Positions 45,571 to 53,978 of a DNA stretch of 64,000 nt are shown piece after piece. This DNA is from Methylobacterium soli (GTDB taxonomy: Bacteria > Pseudomonadota > Alphaproteobacteria > Rhizobiales > Beijerinckiaceae). Under the pieces are notes generated by a model. The model did not search any database, was not told the DNA's origin, and was given only the letters and a program-made list of their open reading frames with translations. A program made the position numbers and the translations under genes. Numbering within the stretch: position 1 is the first letter of the stretch; the number at the start of each line of letters is the position of its first letter. The stretch is taken from NCBI RefSeq assembly GCF_008806385.1, contig NZ_VZZK01000031.1:22439-86438 (forward strand), read 5' to 3'.

Positions 45571-46074
45571 TCAGAGGGCGCGGTCGAAGCGGATCTCGCC
45601 GTTCGGGCTCTTGATGACGAGCTGCGAGCCGACGAGGTCCCATTGCGCGGCCGTGCGCAGGGCGACGAAGAAGGCCTGCTCGACGCTCTGGAGGCTCTTG
45701 TCGCAGGACTTCTTGGTCAGCGCGAGGGGACCCACCGCGAGGTGCTGCTCGCGGAGCGGGAAGGCCGTGGCCGCGAAGGTGTTGCAGCCGCCGTAGCCGC
45801 GGGCGCGGTACTGCTTGTCGATGATGAAGCTCGGCCGGTCGGCGCCCCCGAACGGCTTGCCGTTCAGGGTCACGGCAGTCCAGGTCGAATCGAGGGGGAA
45901 GATCTTCTCCTGCGGCTTGGCCGCCGGGATGTACTGCTTCTTCTCCTCCTCGCCCTCGGGCCGGCGGTTCTTCTTGCCGAAGCCCGACATGCCCTGAGCC
46001 TGCGCCTGCGTGGCCGCGGTCACCGCCCCGGCCGCCACGGCGCAGACCAACGCGGCGATCAGTGTCGCTCTCAT
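45571..46074 (-). CDS. Secreted META-domain (HslJ-like) protein
   Basis: A 167-aa protein with a Sec signal peptide (RATLIAALVCAVAAGAVTAA, cleavage near AQAQG), a basic spacer (KKNRRPEGEEEKK) and a META-type domain (STWTAVTLNGKPF, FIIDKQYRARGYGGCNTFAA, LALTKKSCDKSLQSVEQAFF). The GCNTF motif and the following Cys suggest a disulfide. Related HslJ proteins are linked to envelope stress and heat or acid resistance. The ATG at 46074 was chosen because the signal peptide starts there; the frame is open further upstream. Confidence 0.75.
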   Translation of the reverse strand: MRATLIAALVCAVAAGAVTAATQAQAQGMSGFGKKNRRPEGEEEKKQYIPAAKPQEKIFPLDSTWTAVTLNGKPFGGADRPSFIIDKQYRARGYGGCNTFAATAFPLREQHLAVGPLALTKKSCDKSLQSVEQAFFVALRTAAQWDLVGSQLVIKSPNGEIRFDRAL

Positions 46075-46452
46075 CGTCTGGTCCCTTGATGTGTCCGCAT
46101 CGCGTCGATCCTGATTCCGGGCTCGCGGCGATGCGCGAGAGCTTCGGCTGCACGCCGACGATCTCGGCGCTGTCCAGCGGGACCTTGAGTCCGTGGCGTG
46201 CAGCAGCGCCAATCGGATAAGATTTCAGCACAAATATGGTCAAGACCGGATGAAGGTGGGTTTTCCCGCGATTCCCGGGGAAATCGGCGGGTGAAGCCTT
46301 GCCGAGGGGCCGACCCGCGGCGCAGGTCGGGGCGATTCCCGCAGCCGCCGCGGGATCCTCGCGGGCGGATCCCGGAAACGATCGGCCACCCCCGTCGTTG
46401 TCGTCTGGGCGCCTGCCGGAGCGGCGGCGTGCAGGATCGAGGAGAGATCGGT

Positions 46453-46776
46453 TTGACGGGATCGGACGAGGGCGTGCAGAGCGGGTGGACGTCGGCCCCG
46501 ATGAGCCCGGCGCAGTCGCGGGCGGCCCGCGGGCTCCTCGGCTGGTCGGAGGCCGACCTCGCCGCCAAGGTCGGCCTCGGCGAGGCCTTCGTGCGCGATT
46601 TCGAGGCCGGCCGCGGCGATCCGGCCTCCGGGCAGATCGAGGCCCTGCGCAGCGCGCTCATCGCGGCCGGGGCCGTCTTCAGCAACGGCGATTCGCCCGG
46701 CGTTCGGCTGGAGCGGCGCAGCGCCCCCGACGAGGGGACGCGGGCGGACGACCTCACCACCGAGAACGACCGCTGA
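46453..46776 (+). CDS. Small XRE-type helix-turn-helix regulator
   Basis: A 107-aa protein with one HTH domain at residues about 17-60 (SPAQSRAARGLLGWSEADLA, then GEAFVRDFEAGRGDPASGQI, EALRSALIAAGAVF), the pattern of short XRE regulators. The C-terminus is polar. The TTG at 46453 is preceded by GGAGA at 7-base spacing; an ATG at 46501 would give a shorter protein that still has the HTH. Target unknown. It is convergent with the FAD reductase gene. Confidence 0.75.
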   Translation: MTGSDEGVQSGWTSAPMSPAQSRAARGLLGWSEADLAAKVGLGEAFVRDFEAGRGDPASGQIEALRSALIAAGAVFSNGDSPGVRLERRSAPDEGTRADDLTTENDR

Positions 46777-46814
46777 GATTCAGGCCGGGATCACGCCGGC
46801 CTCAGCCCGGCCCC

Positions 46815-48050
46815 TCACGTCGGTCTCATGGCCAGGGCCTTGATGTCGAAGTCCGGATCGGCGGCCTGTTCGGGGCTCAGCGGCGTGCCGGCGGCGAGGA
46901 GGCGGCGGGCGACCATGTGGTCGGCGGCCCGGTTCACTGACTCGACGCCGCTGAGGGCACCACCCCGGAAGCGGAACACCGAGAAGGCCTCGCCGGAACC
47001 GCGCGTCACGCTCGCGTCCTCCGGTGCCGTCAGGCCGGCGATCTGGAGCTTGTGGCGGCCCTGGTCGCTCCAGAACCAGGGGACGGCCGCGTAGGCGGCG
47101 GGCCGGCCGGTGAGCCGGGCCGCGAGGCTGCGCCCCTGGTCGACGGCGTTCTGCACCGACTCGATGCGCACCGATCCGTCCGGCGAGAGGCCCTGCGCGA
47201 AGGGACTCGGGAAGCGGGCGCAATCGCCGATCGCCGAGATCGCGGGATCGTCCGTGGACAGGAGCGTGTCGACCCGGATCCCGTCCGCGACCGCGAGCCC
47301 GGCCTCCTCGGCGAGTTCCTGGTTCGGCCGGACCCCGATGCCGACGAGGACGAGGTCGGCCGCGACCCGCTCGCCACCCGCGAGGCGCAGGCCCGTCGCC
47401 CGGCCATTCTCGCCCTCGATCGCCTCGACCCCGGCCTCGAAGGCGAAGCGCACCCCGAGCGCCTCGTGGGCGGCGCGGAAGAAGGCGCCCATCGCGGCCG
47501 AGACGGCCCGCGCCATCGGCCGGGCGGTGGCCTCCACGACCGTCACGGCGATGCCGCGGGCGGCGGCGACCGCGGCGAATTCGAGCCCGATGAAGCCCGC
47601 CCCGACGACCGTGATGCGCCCGGCGGTCGCGATATCGGCCTTGAGCCGGTCCGCATCGGCGAGGCCGCGCAATTGGCGCACCCCGTCGAGATCGGCCCCC
47701 GGCACCGGCAAGGCCCGGTTGCGCGCCCCCGTGGCGAGGACGAGGTGGTCGTAGGCGAGGCTCTCGCCGTCGCCGAGGCGCAGGCGCCGTGCCGCCCGGT
47801 CGATGCCGGCCGCGCGGGTGTCGGCCCGGAGGGTGATGCGGTGCTCGGCGAGGTAGCTCGCCGGCCGCAGGCTGAGGGCGTCGGCATCCGACTTGCCGGC
47901 CAGATAGGCCTTGGAGAGGGGAGGGCGCTGGTAGGGCAGGCCCGGCTCGTCGCCCACGAGGGTGATCGGCTCGGCCCACCCCGCCTCCCGCAGGGACGCC
48001 GCGGCCTGGAAGCCCGCCTGGCCGGCGCCGACGACGACGATGCCGCTCAT
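46815..48050 (-). CDS. FAD/NAD(P)-dependent ferredoxin reductase-type oxidoreductase
   Basis: A 411-aa pyridine-nucleotide-disulfide-type flavoprotein without the redox CxxxxC motif. FAD motif VVGAGQAGFQAA is at the N-terminus, the NAD(P) motif VVGAGFIGLEFAAV is in the middle, and the second FAD motif AIGDCARFPSPF is late; a C-terminal reductase domain follows. This matches ferredoxin reductases that serve P450s or Rieske oxygenases. Its ATG overlaps the stop of the LysR gene (ATGA), so it is in the same transcript as the CbbR/QscR-like regulator. Confidence 0.88.
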   Translation of the reverse strand: MSGIVVVGAGQAGFQAAASLREAGWAEPITLVGDEPGLPYQRPPLSKAYLAGKSDADALSLRPASYLAEHRITLRADTRAAGIDRAARRLRLGDGESLAYDHLVLATGARNRALPVPGADLDGVRQLRGLADADRLKADIATAGRITVVGAGFIGLEFAAVAAARGIAVTVVEATARPMARAVSAAMGAFFRAAHEALGVRFAFEAGVEAIEGENGRATGLRLAGGERVAADLVLVGIGVRPNQELAEEAGLAVADGIRVDTLLSTDDPAISAIGDCARFPSPFAQGLSPDGSVRIESVQNAVDQGRSLAARLTGRPAAYAAVPWFWSDQGRHKLQIAGLTAPEDASVTRGSGEAFSVFRFRGGALSGVESVNRAADHMVARRLLAAGTPLSPEQAADPDFDIKALAMRPT

Positions 48051-48991
48051 GATGCCCGTGCCTCCAGGGCCGCGGCGGCGTCGACGCCGGGCAGCCAGCG
48101 GGCCCCGTCCTGCATCAGGTACTCCCAGAAGGCCTGGGCGGCCGGGCCCAGCACCTTGTCGGCGCGGCGCACCGCGTACCAGTCCCGCCGGATCGGCAGG
48201 CCCTGCACGTCGAGGAGCACGAGGCGCCCGCTCTCCACCTCCGCCGCCACCGTGTGGGCGGACAGGAGCGCGATGCCGAGGCCCGCCATCACGGCCTGCT
48301 TGATCGTCTCGTTCGAGCCGGAATCGATCCCGAGCCTGGCCCGCTTGATGATCACCCCGTTCATGAATTCCTCGAACACCGTGCGGGTGCCCGAGCCCTC
48401 CTCGCGGACCAGGAAGGATTCCTCCGACAGATCCGCCCGGGTCAGACCCTTGCGGCCGATCAGGGGATTCGACGGCGCCGCGATCAGCACCAGCGGGTGC
48501 GGCCCGAAGATCTCCGCCTCGATCGCGAAGTCGCGCGGCGGGCGGCCCATGATGGCGAAATCGATCTCGTAGTTGCGCAAGGCTTCCACCGTGCTGCCGC
48601 GATTGCCCACGGAGAGGTTGATCTCGACGCCGGGATGCCGGCGCACGAACCCTGCGATCACCTGCGGGGCGAAGTACTTGGCCGTCGAGACCACGCCCAT
48701 CGTCACGCGGCCGCCCGCGCCGCCCTTGAGGGTGCGCAACCGGTCGGTGCAGGTTTCCAGCACCGTGTTGATGCTGTCGATCGCCCACAGCATTTCGCGC
48801 CCGGCATCCGTGGGTTTCAGCCCCGTCGGCGTCCGGTCGAACAGGAGCAGGCCCGCCTCCTCCTCCAGCTGGCGGATGCGGGCGTAGAGGGCGGCGGAGG
48901 TGACGTTCAGCTCCTGCGCGGCCCGGGTCATGGTCCCGAGCCGGGCAACGGCAGCTACCGCCTGGAGTTGTTTCAGGGACAGGTTACGCAT
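48047..48991 (-). CDS. CbbR/QscR-like LysR transcriptional regulator
   Basis: A 314-aa LysR activator. The HTH (KQLQAVAAVARLGTMTRAAQ, YARIRQLEEEAGLLLFDRTP) and inducer domain (GVVSTAKYFAPQVIAGFVRR, REEGSGTRTVFEEFM) match CbbR, the regulator of Calvin genes, and its methylotroph relative QscR. It is divergent from fbp-prk-rpe-cbbY. In Methylorubrum extorquens, QscR uses ribulose bisphosphate made by phosphoribulokinase as co-inducer of serine-cycle genes. Whether this copy is QscR or CbbR cannot be settled here; no RuBisCO gene is in the window. The upstream inverted repeat may be its operator. Confidence 0.85.
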   Translation of the reverse strand: MRNLSLKQLQAVAAVARLGTMTRAAQELNVTSAALYARIRQLEEEAGLLLFDRTPTGLKPTDAGREMLWAIDSINTVLETCTDRLRTLKGGAGGRVTMGVVSTAKYFAPQVIAGFVRRHPGVEINLSVGNRGSTVEALRNYEIDFAIMGRPPRDFAIEAEIFGPHPLVLIAAPSNPLIGRKGLTRADLSEESFLVREEGSGTRTVFEEFMNGVIIKRARLGIDSGSNETIKQAVMAGLGIALLSAHTVAAEVESGRLVLLDVQGLPIRRDWYAVRRADKVLGPAAQAFWEYLMQDGARWLPGVDAAAALEARAS

Positions 48992-49009
48992 GCGAGTTTT
49001 CTAGTTTTT

Positions 49010-49025
49010 TTGCGATTGGCCGCAA
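49010..49025. promoter_or_regulatory. Inverted repeat in the divergent LysR/fbp promoter region
   Basis: TTGCG-ATTGGC-CGCAA flanked by T tracts on both sides lies 19-34 bp upstream of the LysR start and 165 bp before fbp. A near-palindrome this close to a divergently transcribed LysR gene fits an autoregulatory binding site, but it is T-N12-A rather than the canonical T-N11-A. Confidence 0.35.
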
Positions 49026-49189
49026 GTTTTTTTAGAAATCTTTCCCGCCGGAAATGCACGCCACTGGCGCTCCGGCGTGGCCGGGCGGTATCATGCGGCG
49101 GCCGTCACGGGTATGGGCTCGTGCCCGGACGGGATGGACCGGCGCGGCGCGCGAAGGCGGCCCGCAGGCAGAGGAAGGACAGGAAGCCG

Positions 49190-50248
49190 ATGGCGACGGG
49201 ATCTCTGACGATCGGGTCTCGGCTCGATGCGTGTCTGGCGCAGAGCGTCGCTGACCGGGCCGACCTCAAGGACGTGGCGAGCGTCGTCGCGGCGATCGCG
49301 GCGGCGGCGATCGACATCAGCGAGGTGATCGGCCGGGGCGCCCTCGGGGGCGACCTGGCGGCGACGGGCGAGCAGAACAGCGACGGCGACGTCCAGAAGG
49401 CCCTCGACGTCATCGCCCACAAGCGCGTCACCGAGGCGCTGCAGGGGGCGCCGGTGGCCGAGGTCGCCTCCGAGGAGGCCGAGGGCGTGATGCATCTCAA
49501 CCCGGGCGCGCCGCTCGTGGTCGCGATCGATCCCCTCGACGGCTCGTCGAATATCGGCGTCAACATGGCGGTCGGCACCATCTTCGGCATCCGGCCGGCG
49601 GTGCAGGATCCTGCCGACCCGATCGCCTCCTTCACGACCCCCGGCACCGCGCAGCGCGCGGCGGGCTTCGTCACCTACGGCCCGGCCACCGCCCTGATCC
49701 TGACCCTCGGCGAGGGCACACAGGTCTACGTCCTCGACCGCGACGTGCGGGCCTTCCGGCTCACCCATGCGAGCCTCGACGTGCCGGTCTCGGCCAAGGA
49801 ATACGCCATCAACGCCTCGAATGCGCGCCACTGGGACGGGCCGATCAAGGCCTTCATCGAGGATTGCCTCGCGGGGGCCGACGGGCCGCGGGACAAGGAC
49901 TTCAACATGCGTTGGCTCGGCTCGCTGGTGGCCGACGCGCAGCGGGTGCTCATGCGCGGCGGCGTGTTCCTGTATCCGGGCGACGGCCGCAAGGGCTACG
50001 CGCAGGGCCGCCTGCGCCTCCTCTACGAGGCGGCGCCCATCGCCATGCTGATGGAGCAGGCGGGCGCGGGCGCCACCGACGGCGAGCGCCGCATCCTCGA
50101 CATCGCGGCGACCGGGATCCACGAGCGGGTGCCGCTGGTGTTCGGCTCGCAGGAGGAGGTCGCCTGCGTCGCCAAGTATTACGGGGGCCGCAACCACGCC
50201 GCCACGCGCTCGCCGCTCTTCGGCCAGCGCGGGCTGATGCGCGGCTAG
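49190..50248 (+). CDS. fbp: Fructose-1,6-bisphosphatase, class I (CbbF type)
   Basis: Hydrolyses fructose-1,6-bisphosphate (and probably sedoheptulose-1,7-bisphosphate) to the monophosphate. It has 352 aa. The class I metal site DPLDGSSNI is at about residues 113-121, preceded by ASEEAEGVMHL and later FNMRWLGSLVADAQRVLMRGG with YPGDGRKGYAQGRLRLLYEA. The ATG at 49190 follows an AGGAAGG-type SD. It opens the four-gene cluster with prk, rpe and cbbY. Confidence 0.95.
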   Translation: MATGSLTIGSRLDACLAQSVADRADLKDVASVVAAIAAAAIDISEVIGRGALGGDLAATGEQNSDGDVQKALDVIAHKRVTEALQGAPVAEVASEEAEGVMHLNPGAPLVVAIDPLDGSSNIGVNMAVGTIFGIRPAVQDPADPIASFTTPGTAQRAAGFVTYGPATALILTLGEGTQVYVLDRDVRAFRLTHASLDVPVSAKEYAINASNARHWDGPIKAFIEDCLAGADGPRDKDFNMRWLGSLVADAQRVLMRGGVFLYPGDGRKGYAQGRLRLLYEAAPIAMLMEQAGAGATDGERRILDIAATGIHERVPLVFGSQEEVACVAKYYGGRNHAATRSPLFGQRGLMRG

Positions 50249-50293
50249 GCGGGGCGCTCCGCGCCGCCGGTCGCAACCATGTCCGTTTGAATC

Positions 50294-51154
50294 ATGTCCG
50301 CGCGTCATCCCATCATCTCGGTGACCGGCTCCTCGGGGGCCGGCACCACCTCGGTCCGCAACACCTTCGAGCAGATCTTCCGGCGCGAGGACGTCAGCGC
50401 CGTCTATATCGAGGGCGACGCCTTCCACGCCTTCGACCGCGACACGATGCGCAAGATGATGGCCGAGGAGCCGACGCTCAGCCATTTCGCGCCCCGCGCC
50501 AACCTGCTTCCGGAGCTCGAGGAGGTGTTCCGCACCTACGGCGAATCCGGCCGTGGGCGCACGCGGCACTACGCCCACGACGCGGCGGATGCGGCCCGCT
50601 ACGGCACCCCCCCGGGGACGTTCTCCCCCTGGGAGGCGTTCCCGGAGGCCTCGGACCTCCTGTTCTACGAGGGCCTGCACGGCTGCGTCGTCGACGCTTG
50701 CGTGGATCTCGCCCGCTACGCCGACCTGAAGATCGGCGTGGTGCCGGTGATCAACCTCGAATGGATCCAGAAGCTGCACCGGGACCGCTCGTACCGGGGC
50801 TACTCGACGGAGGCGGTCACCGACGTGATCATGCGGCGGATGCCCGATTACGTGCAGACGATCTGCCCGCAATTCTCCTGGACGGACATCAACTTCCAGC
50901 GGGTCCCCACCGTCGACACCTCCAATCCCTTCATCGCCCGCTGGATCCCGACGGCCGACGAATCGATGGTGGTGATCCGCTTCAAGGACCCGAAGGGCAT
51001 CGATTTCTCCTATCTCGTCTCCATGATCCACGACAGCTTCATGAGCCGGGCGAACTCCATCGTGATCCCGGGCGGCAAGCTCGACCTCGCCATGCAGCTC
51101 ATCCTCACGCCGATCATCATGCAACTGGTGGAGCGCCGGCGCCGGCTCGCCTGA
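50294..51154 (+). CDS. prk: Phosphoribulokinase
   Basis: Phosphorylates ribulose-5-phosphate to ribulose-1,5-bisphosphate with ATP. It has 286 aa, the size of the bacterial class I enzyme. The P-loop GSSGAGTT is at 12-19, followed by IEGDAFHAFDR, YGESGRGRTRHYAHD and YEGLHGC. It lies 45 bp after fbp. No RuBisCO is nearby; in methylotrophic relatives this enzyme is needed to make RuBP as a signal for QscR. Confidence 0.95.
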   Translation: MSARHPIISVTGSSGAGTTSVRNTFEQIFRREDVSAVYIEGDAFHAFDRDTMRKMMAEEPTLSHFAPRANLLPELEEVFRTYGESGRGRTRHYAHDAADAARYGTPPGTFSPWEAFPEASDLLFYEGLHGCVVDACVDLARYADLKIGVVPVINLEWIQKLHRDRSYRGYSTEAVTDVIMRRMPDYVQTICPQFSWTDINFQRVPTVDTSNPFIARWIPTADESMVVIRFKDPKGIDFSYLVSMIHDSFMSRANSIVIPGGKLDLAMQLILTPIIMQLVERRRRLA

Positions 51155-51356
51155 CCGGCGGGCCGGGGCCTCGGGCGACCAGTCCATACCCGAATGTCGA
51201 ATGTCCTGTCGCGAGGGGACGTTCGACACTATATCGCGGCGCGGCCGGCACGGTTCGCGCAAGGCTCCACGGCGCAAGACATTACGGCGCAAGACAGCGG
51301 ACACCGGGCGGCACGGCCCGAGGCGTCCCGCGGCACGTCATCACGGTCAGGATCCC

Positions 51357-52049
51357 ATGAAGAGCCCCCTCATCGCCCCCTCGATCCTCTCGGCCGATTT
51401 CGCCAAGCTCGGCGAGGAGGTTCGGGCGATCGACGCGGCCGGCGCCGACTGGATCCATCTCGACGTGATGGACGGGCATTTCGTGCCGAACCTCACCTTC
51501 GGGCCTCCCGTCATCAAGGCCCTGCGGGGGCACACGGCGAAGCCCTTCGACGTGCACCTGATGATCGCTCCGGCCGATCCCTACCTGGCGGCCTTCGCGG
51601 AAGCCGGCGCCGACACGATCACGGTCCATGTCGAGGCGGGCGCCCACAGCCACCGCTCGCTCCAGACCATCCGGGCCATGGGCAAGCGCGCCGGCCTCGC
51701 CCTCAATCCCGGCACCCCGGCCGCCGCGGTCGAGCCTCTGATCGACATGGTCGATCTGGTGCTGGTGATGACGGTGAATCCGGGCTTCGGCGGCCAGAGC
51801 TTCCTCGGCAGCGCCCTCGAGACGGTCGCGCGGATCCGCGCCATGGCGGCGGGGCGCGACATCGACATCGAGGTCGATGGCGGCATCGGCCCCGAGACGG
51901 CGGCGCGGGCGTCCGCGGCCGGCGCCACCGTGTTCGTGGCCGGCAACGCCGTCTTCCACGAGGGGCCGGGCCATTACGCCCGCCACATCGCGGCGATCCG
52001 GGAGGGCGCGGCGGCCGCGCAGGGAGGCGGGGCCGCCCTGTCATGTTGA
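51357..52049 (+). CDS. rpe: Ribulose-phosphate 3-epimerase
   Basis: Interconverts ribulose-5-phosphate and xylulose-5-phosphate (TIM-barrel, metal dependent). It has 230 aa: SPLIAPSILSADFAKLGEEV at the N-terminus, metal and catalytic HLDVMDGHFVPN, HLMIAPADPYLAAFAEAGAD, MTVNPGFGGQSFL and EVDGGIGPETAA. The ATG at 51357 was chosen; the frame extends back to 51201 with no family similarity. Its stop overlaps the cbbY start by 7 bp. Confidence 0.96.
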   Translation: MKSPLIAPSILSADFAKLGEEVRAIDAAGADWIHLDVMDGHFVPNLTFGPPVIKALRGHTAKPFDVHLMIAPADPYLAAFAEAGADTITVHVEAGAHSHRSLQTIRAMGKRAGLALNPGTPAAAVEPLIDMVDLVLVMTVNPGFGGQSFLGSALETVARIRAMAAGRDIDIEVDGGIGPETAARASAAGATVFVAGNAVFHEGPGHYARHIAAIREGAAAAQGGGAALSC

Positions 52050-52792
52050 GGGCCCTGATCTTCGACGTCGACGGGACGCTCGCCGAGACCGAGGACCTGC
52101 ACCGGCAGGCCTTCAACGCCGCCTTCGGGCGGCTCGGCCTGCCCTGGCACTGGGCGCCGCCCGTCTATGCCGACCTGCTCCGGGTGATGGGCGGCAAGGA
52201 GCGGCTCGCCCACTACATCGAGACCTGCCATCCGGGCGAGGCCGGGGCGCTGCTCGCGCGCCTCCCCGAGATCCACGGCCTGAAGACCGAACTCTACGGC
52301 GACCTCGTGGAGAGCGGGGCGCTCGGCCTGCGGCCCGGCATCGCCCGCCTCGTGGCCGAGGCCCGCGCGGCGGGGGTGAAGCTCGCGGTCGCCACCACCA
52401 CGAGCCGCCCGAATGTCGACCGGCTGCTCGCGGTCAACTTCCCGCCGGGCGACGCGCCCTTCGACGTGATCGCGTCGGGCGACGAGGCCCCGCGCAAGAA
52501 GCCGGCCTCCGACATCTTCGACCTCGCGATCCGGCGCCTCGACGTCGCGCCCGCCGAGGCCGTCGCGTTCGAGGATTCCGCCGCCGGCATCCGCTCGGCA
52601 CTGGATGCCGGGCTGCCCGTCCTCGCCACCCGCAGCGCCTATACCGAGAGCCACCGCCTCGACGGCGCCTTCTCGGCGATCTCCGATCTCGGCGAGCCCG
52701 GCCGCCCCCACCGCCAAATCGCGGGTGTCGCCTGGCCCGGCGGCGTCGTGACGCTCGCAGCGCTCCGGGCCTGGCACGCGGCCCGGGGCTGA
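52043..52792 (+). CDS. cbbY: HAD-superfamily phosphatase CbbY
   Basis: A 249-aa HAD phosphatase. Motif I is DVDGT at 8-12, with the CbbY-type cap (ETEDLHRQAFNAAFGRLGL, LLRVMGGKERLAHYIE), motif II in VATTTSRPN, motif III Lys in APRKKPASDIFDLAIRRL, and motif IV FEDSAAGIRSALDAG. CbbY removes inhibitory xylulose-1,5-bisphosphate in Calvin-cycle bacteria. Its presence without RuBisCO is notable. It overlaps rpe by 7 bp. Confidence 0.9.
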   Translation: MLRALIFDVDGTLAETEDLHRQAFNAAFGRLGLPWHWAPPVYADLLRVMGGKERLAHYIETCHPGEAGALLARLPEIHGLKTELYGDLVESGALGLRPGIARLVAEARAAGVKLAVATTTSRPNVDRLLAVNFPPGDAPFDVIASGDEAPRKKPASDIFDLAIRRLDVAPAEAVAFEDSAAGIRSALDAGLPVLATRSAYTESHRLDGAFSAISDLGEPGRPHRQIAGVAWPGGVVTLAALRAWHAARG

Positions 52793-52796
52793 GGTC

Positions 52797-52994
52797 TCAG
52801 CCGCCCGCCTCGTCGGCCCGGGCGCTGCGCCCGGATCGCCCTTCTGCCTTCCGGGGGAAGAGCGTCGCCCCCGCGGCCAGGCCGAGCGCCAGGGTGAGGC
52901 CGAGCCTGAGCCAGCGCGGACCCGGCGTGATTTTGGCGCGGGGCCCCTCTCGGGTTGCGTCCGTCCGGTCCGGGTCGATCGTCGCGTTCCGCAT
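52797..52994 (-). CDS. 65-aa small membrane protein
   Basis: A short protein with one hydrophobic helix in the middle (LRLGLTLALGLAAGATLF) flanked by basic N- and C-terminal tails (RTDATREGPRAKITPGPRW; RKAEGRSGRSARADEAGG). Convergent with cbbY. Translation start ATG at 52994; no family recognised. It may be a small stress or membrane-integration protein. Confidence 0.5.
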   Translation of the reverse strand: MRNATIDPDRTDATREGPRAKITPGPRWLRLGLTLALGLAAGATLFPRKAEGRSGRSARADEAGG

Positions 52995-53168
52995 CGTGGC
53001 GTCTCCGGTTGTCCTGCGGGCGTTCGGCCGGGGCGGGCCGCGGACCCGCGTTGCCTCCCGGCGGGGCGCCGGCCTATAACCCCGCCATCCCAACGCGGCG
53101 ACGTCGAGGATCGAGCCCCGGGGCGGGGCCGCGATTTCCGTCGCGACACAAACCCACAGGGTCACGCC

Positions 53169-53915
53169 ATGGCCGGCCATTCCCAGTTCAAGAACATCAT
53201 GCACCGCAAGGGCCGGGTGGATGCGGTCCGCTCGAAGCTCTTCGGCAAGCTCGCCCGCGAGATCACGGTGGCGGCCAAGCTCGGCACGCCCGACCCGGCG
53301 ATGAACCCGCGCCTGCGCGCCGCCGTCCTGGCGGCCCGCGCCGAGAACATGCCCAAGGACAATATCGAGCGCGCCATCAAGAAGGCGACCGGCGGCGAGG
53401 GCGAGAGCTACGAGGAGATCCGCTACGAGGGCTACGGCCCGGGCGGCGCCGCTCTCATCGTCGAGGCCCAGACCGACAACCGCAACCGCACCGCCTCCGA
53501 CGTGCGCTCGGCCTTCACCAAGTCCGGCGGCAGCCTCGCCGAGACCGGCGCCGTCGCCTTCATGTTCGACCGGGTCGGCATCGTGGCGTTCCCGGCCCCG
53601 GTGGCCGATGCCGACACCATGCTGGAGGCCGCGATCGAGGCCGGCGCCGACGACGTGCGCTCGAGCGAGGACGGCCACGAGGTCACCTGCGCCCAGGAGG
53701 CCTTCGGCGAGGTCTCGAAGGCGCTGGAGGCCCGCTTCGGCGAGCCGAGCCGCACCGGCCTCGTCTGGAAGGCCCAGAACACCATCGAGGTCGACGACGA
53801 GACCGGCGAGAAGCTGGTGCGCCTCGTCGAGGTGATCGAGGATCAGGACGACGTCCAGAACGTCTACGTCAACTTCGCCCTCTCGGATGCCCTGATGGCG
53901 AAGCTCGAGGCCTGA
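53169..53915 (+). CDS. yebC: YebC/PmpR family protein
   Basis: A 248-aa protein of the YebC/TACO1 family, recently linked to translation of proline-rich stretches and older work to transcription. The N-terminal basic domain is AGHSQFKNIMHRKGRVDAVR with KLAREITVAAK, then PRLRAAVLAARAENMPKDNI, GEGESYEEIRYEGYGPGG and TDNRNRTASDVRSAF. It has the typical family length. A strong terminator-type hairpin follows. Confidence 0.95.
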   Translation: MAGHSQFKNIMHRKGRVDAVRSKLFGKLAREITVAAKLGTPDPAMNPRLRAAVLAARAENMPKDNIERAIKKATGGEGESYEEIRYEGYGPGGAALIVEAQTDNRNRTASDVRSAFTKSGGSLAETGAVAFMFDRVGIVAFPAPVADADTMLEAAIEAGADDVRSSEDGHEVTCAQEAFGEVSKALEARFGEPSRTGLVWKAQNTIEVDDETGEKLVRLVEVIEDQDDVQNVYVNFALSDALMAKLEA

Positions 53916-53950
53916 GGCCGCGCGCGCCTCCCCGGCGCCCACGCGTTCCG

Positions 53951-53978
53951 GCCCCCGCGAGCCGCAGGCTCCGGGGGC
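53951..53978 (+). terminator. Hairpin downstream of yebC
   Basis: GCCCCCG-C-GAGCC (53951-53963) pairs with GGCTCCGGGGGC (53967-53978) giving 12 bp with one bulged C and a GCA loop, 36 bp after the yebC stop. There is no T tract. Confidence 0.55.
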
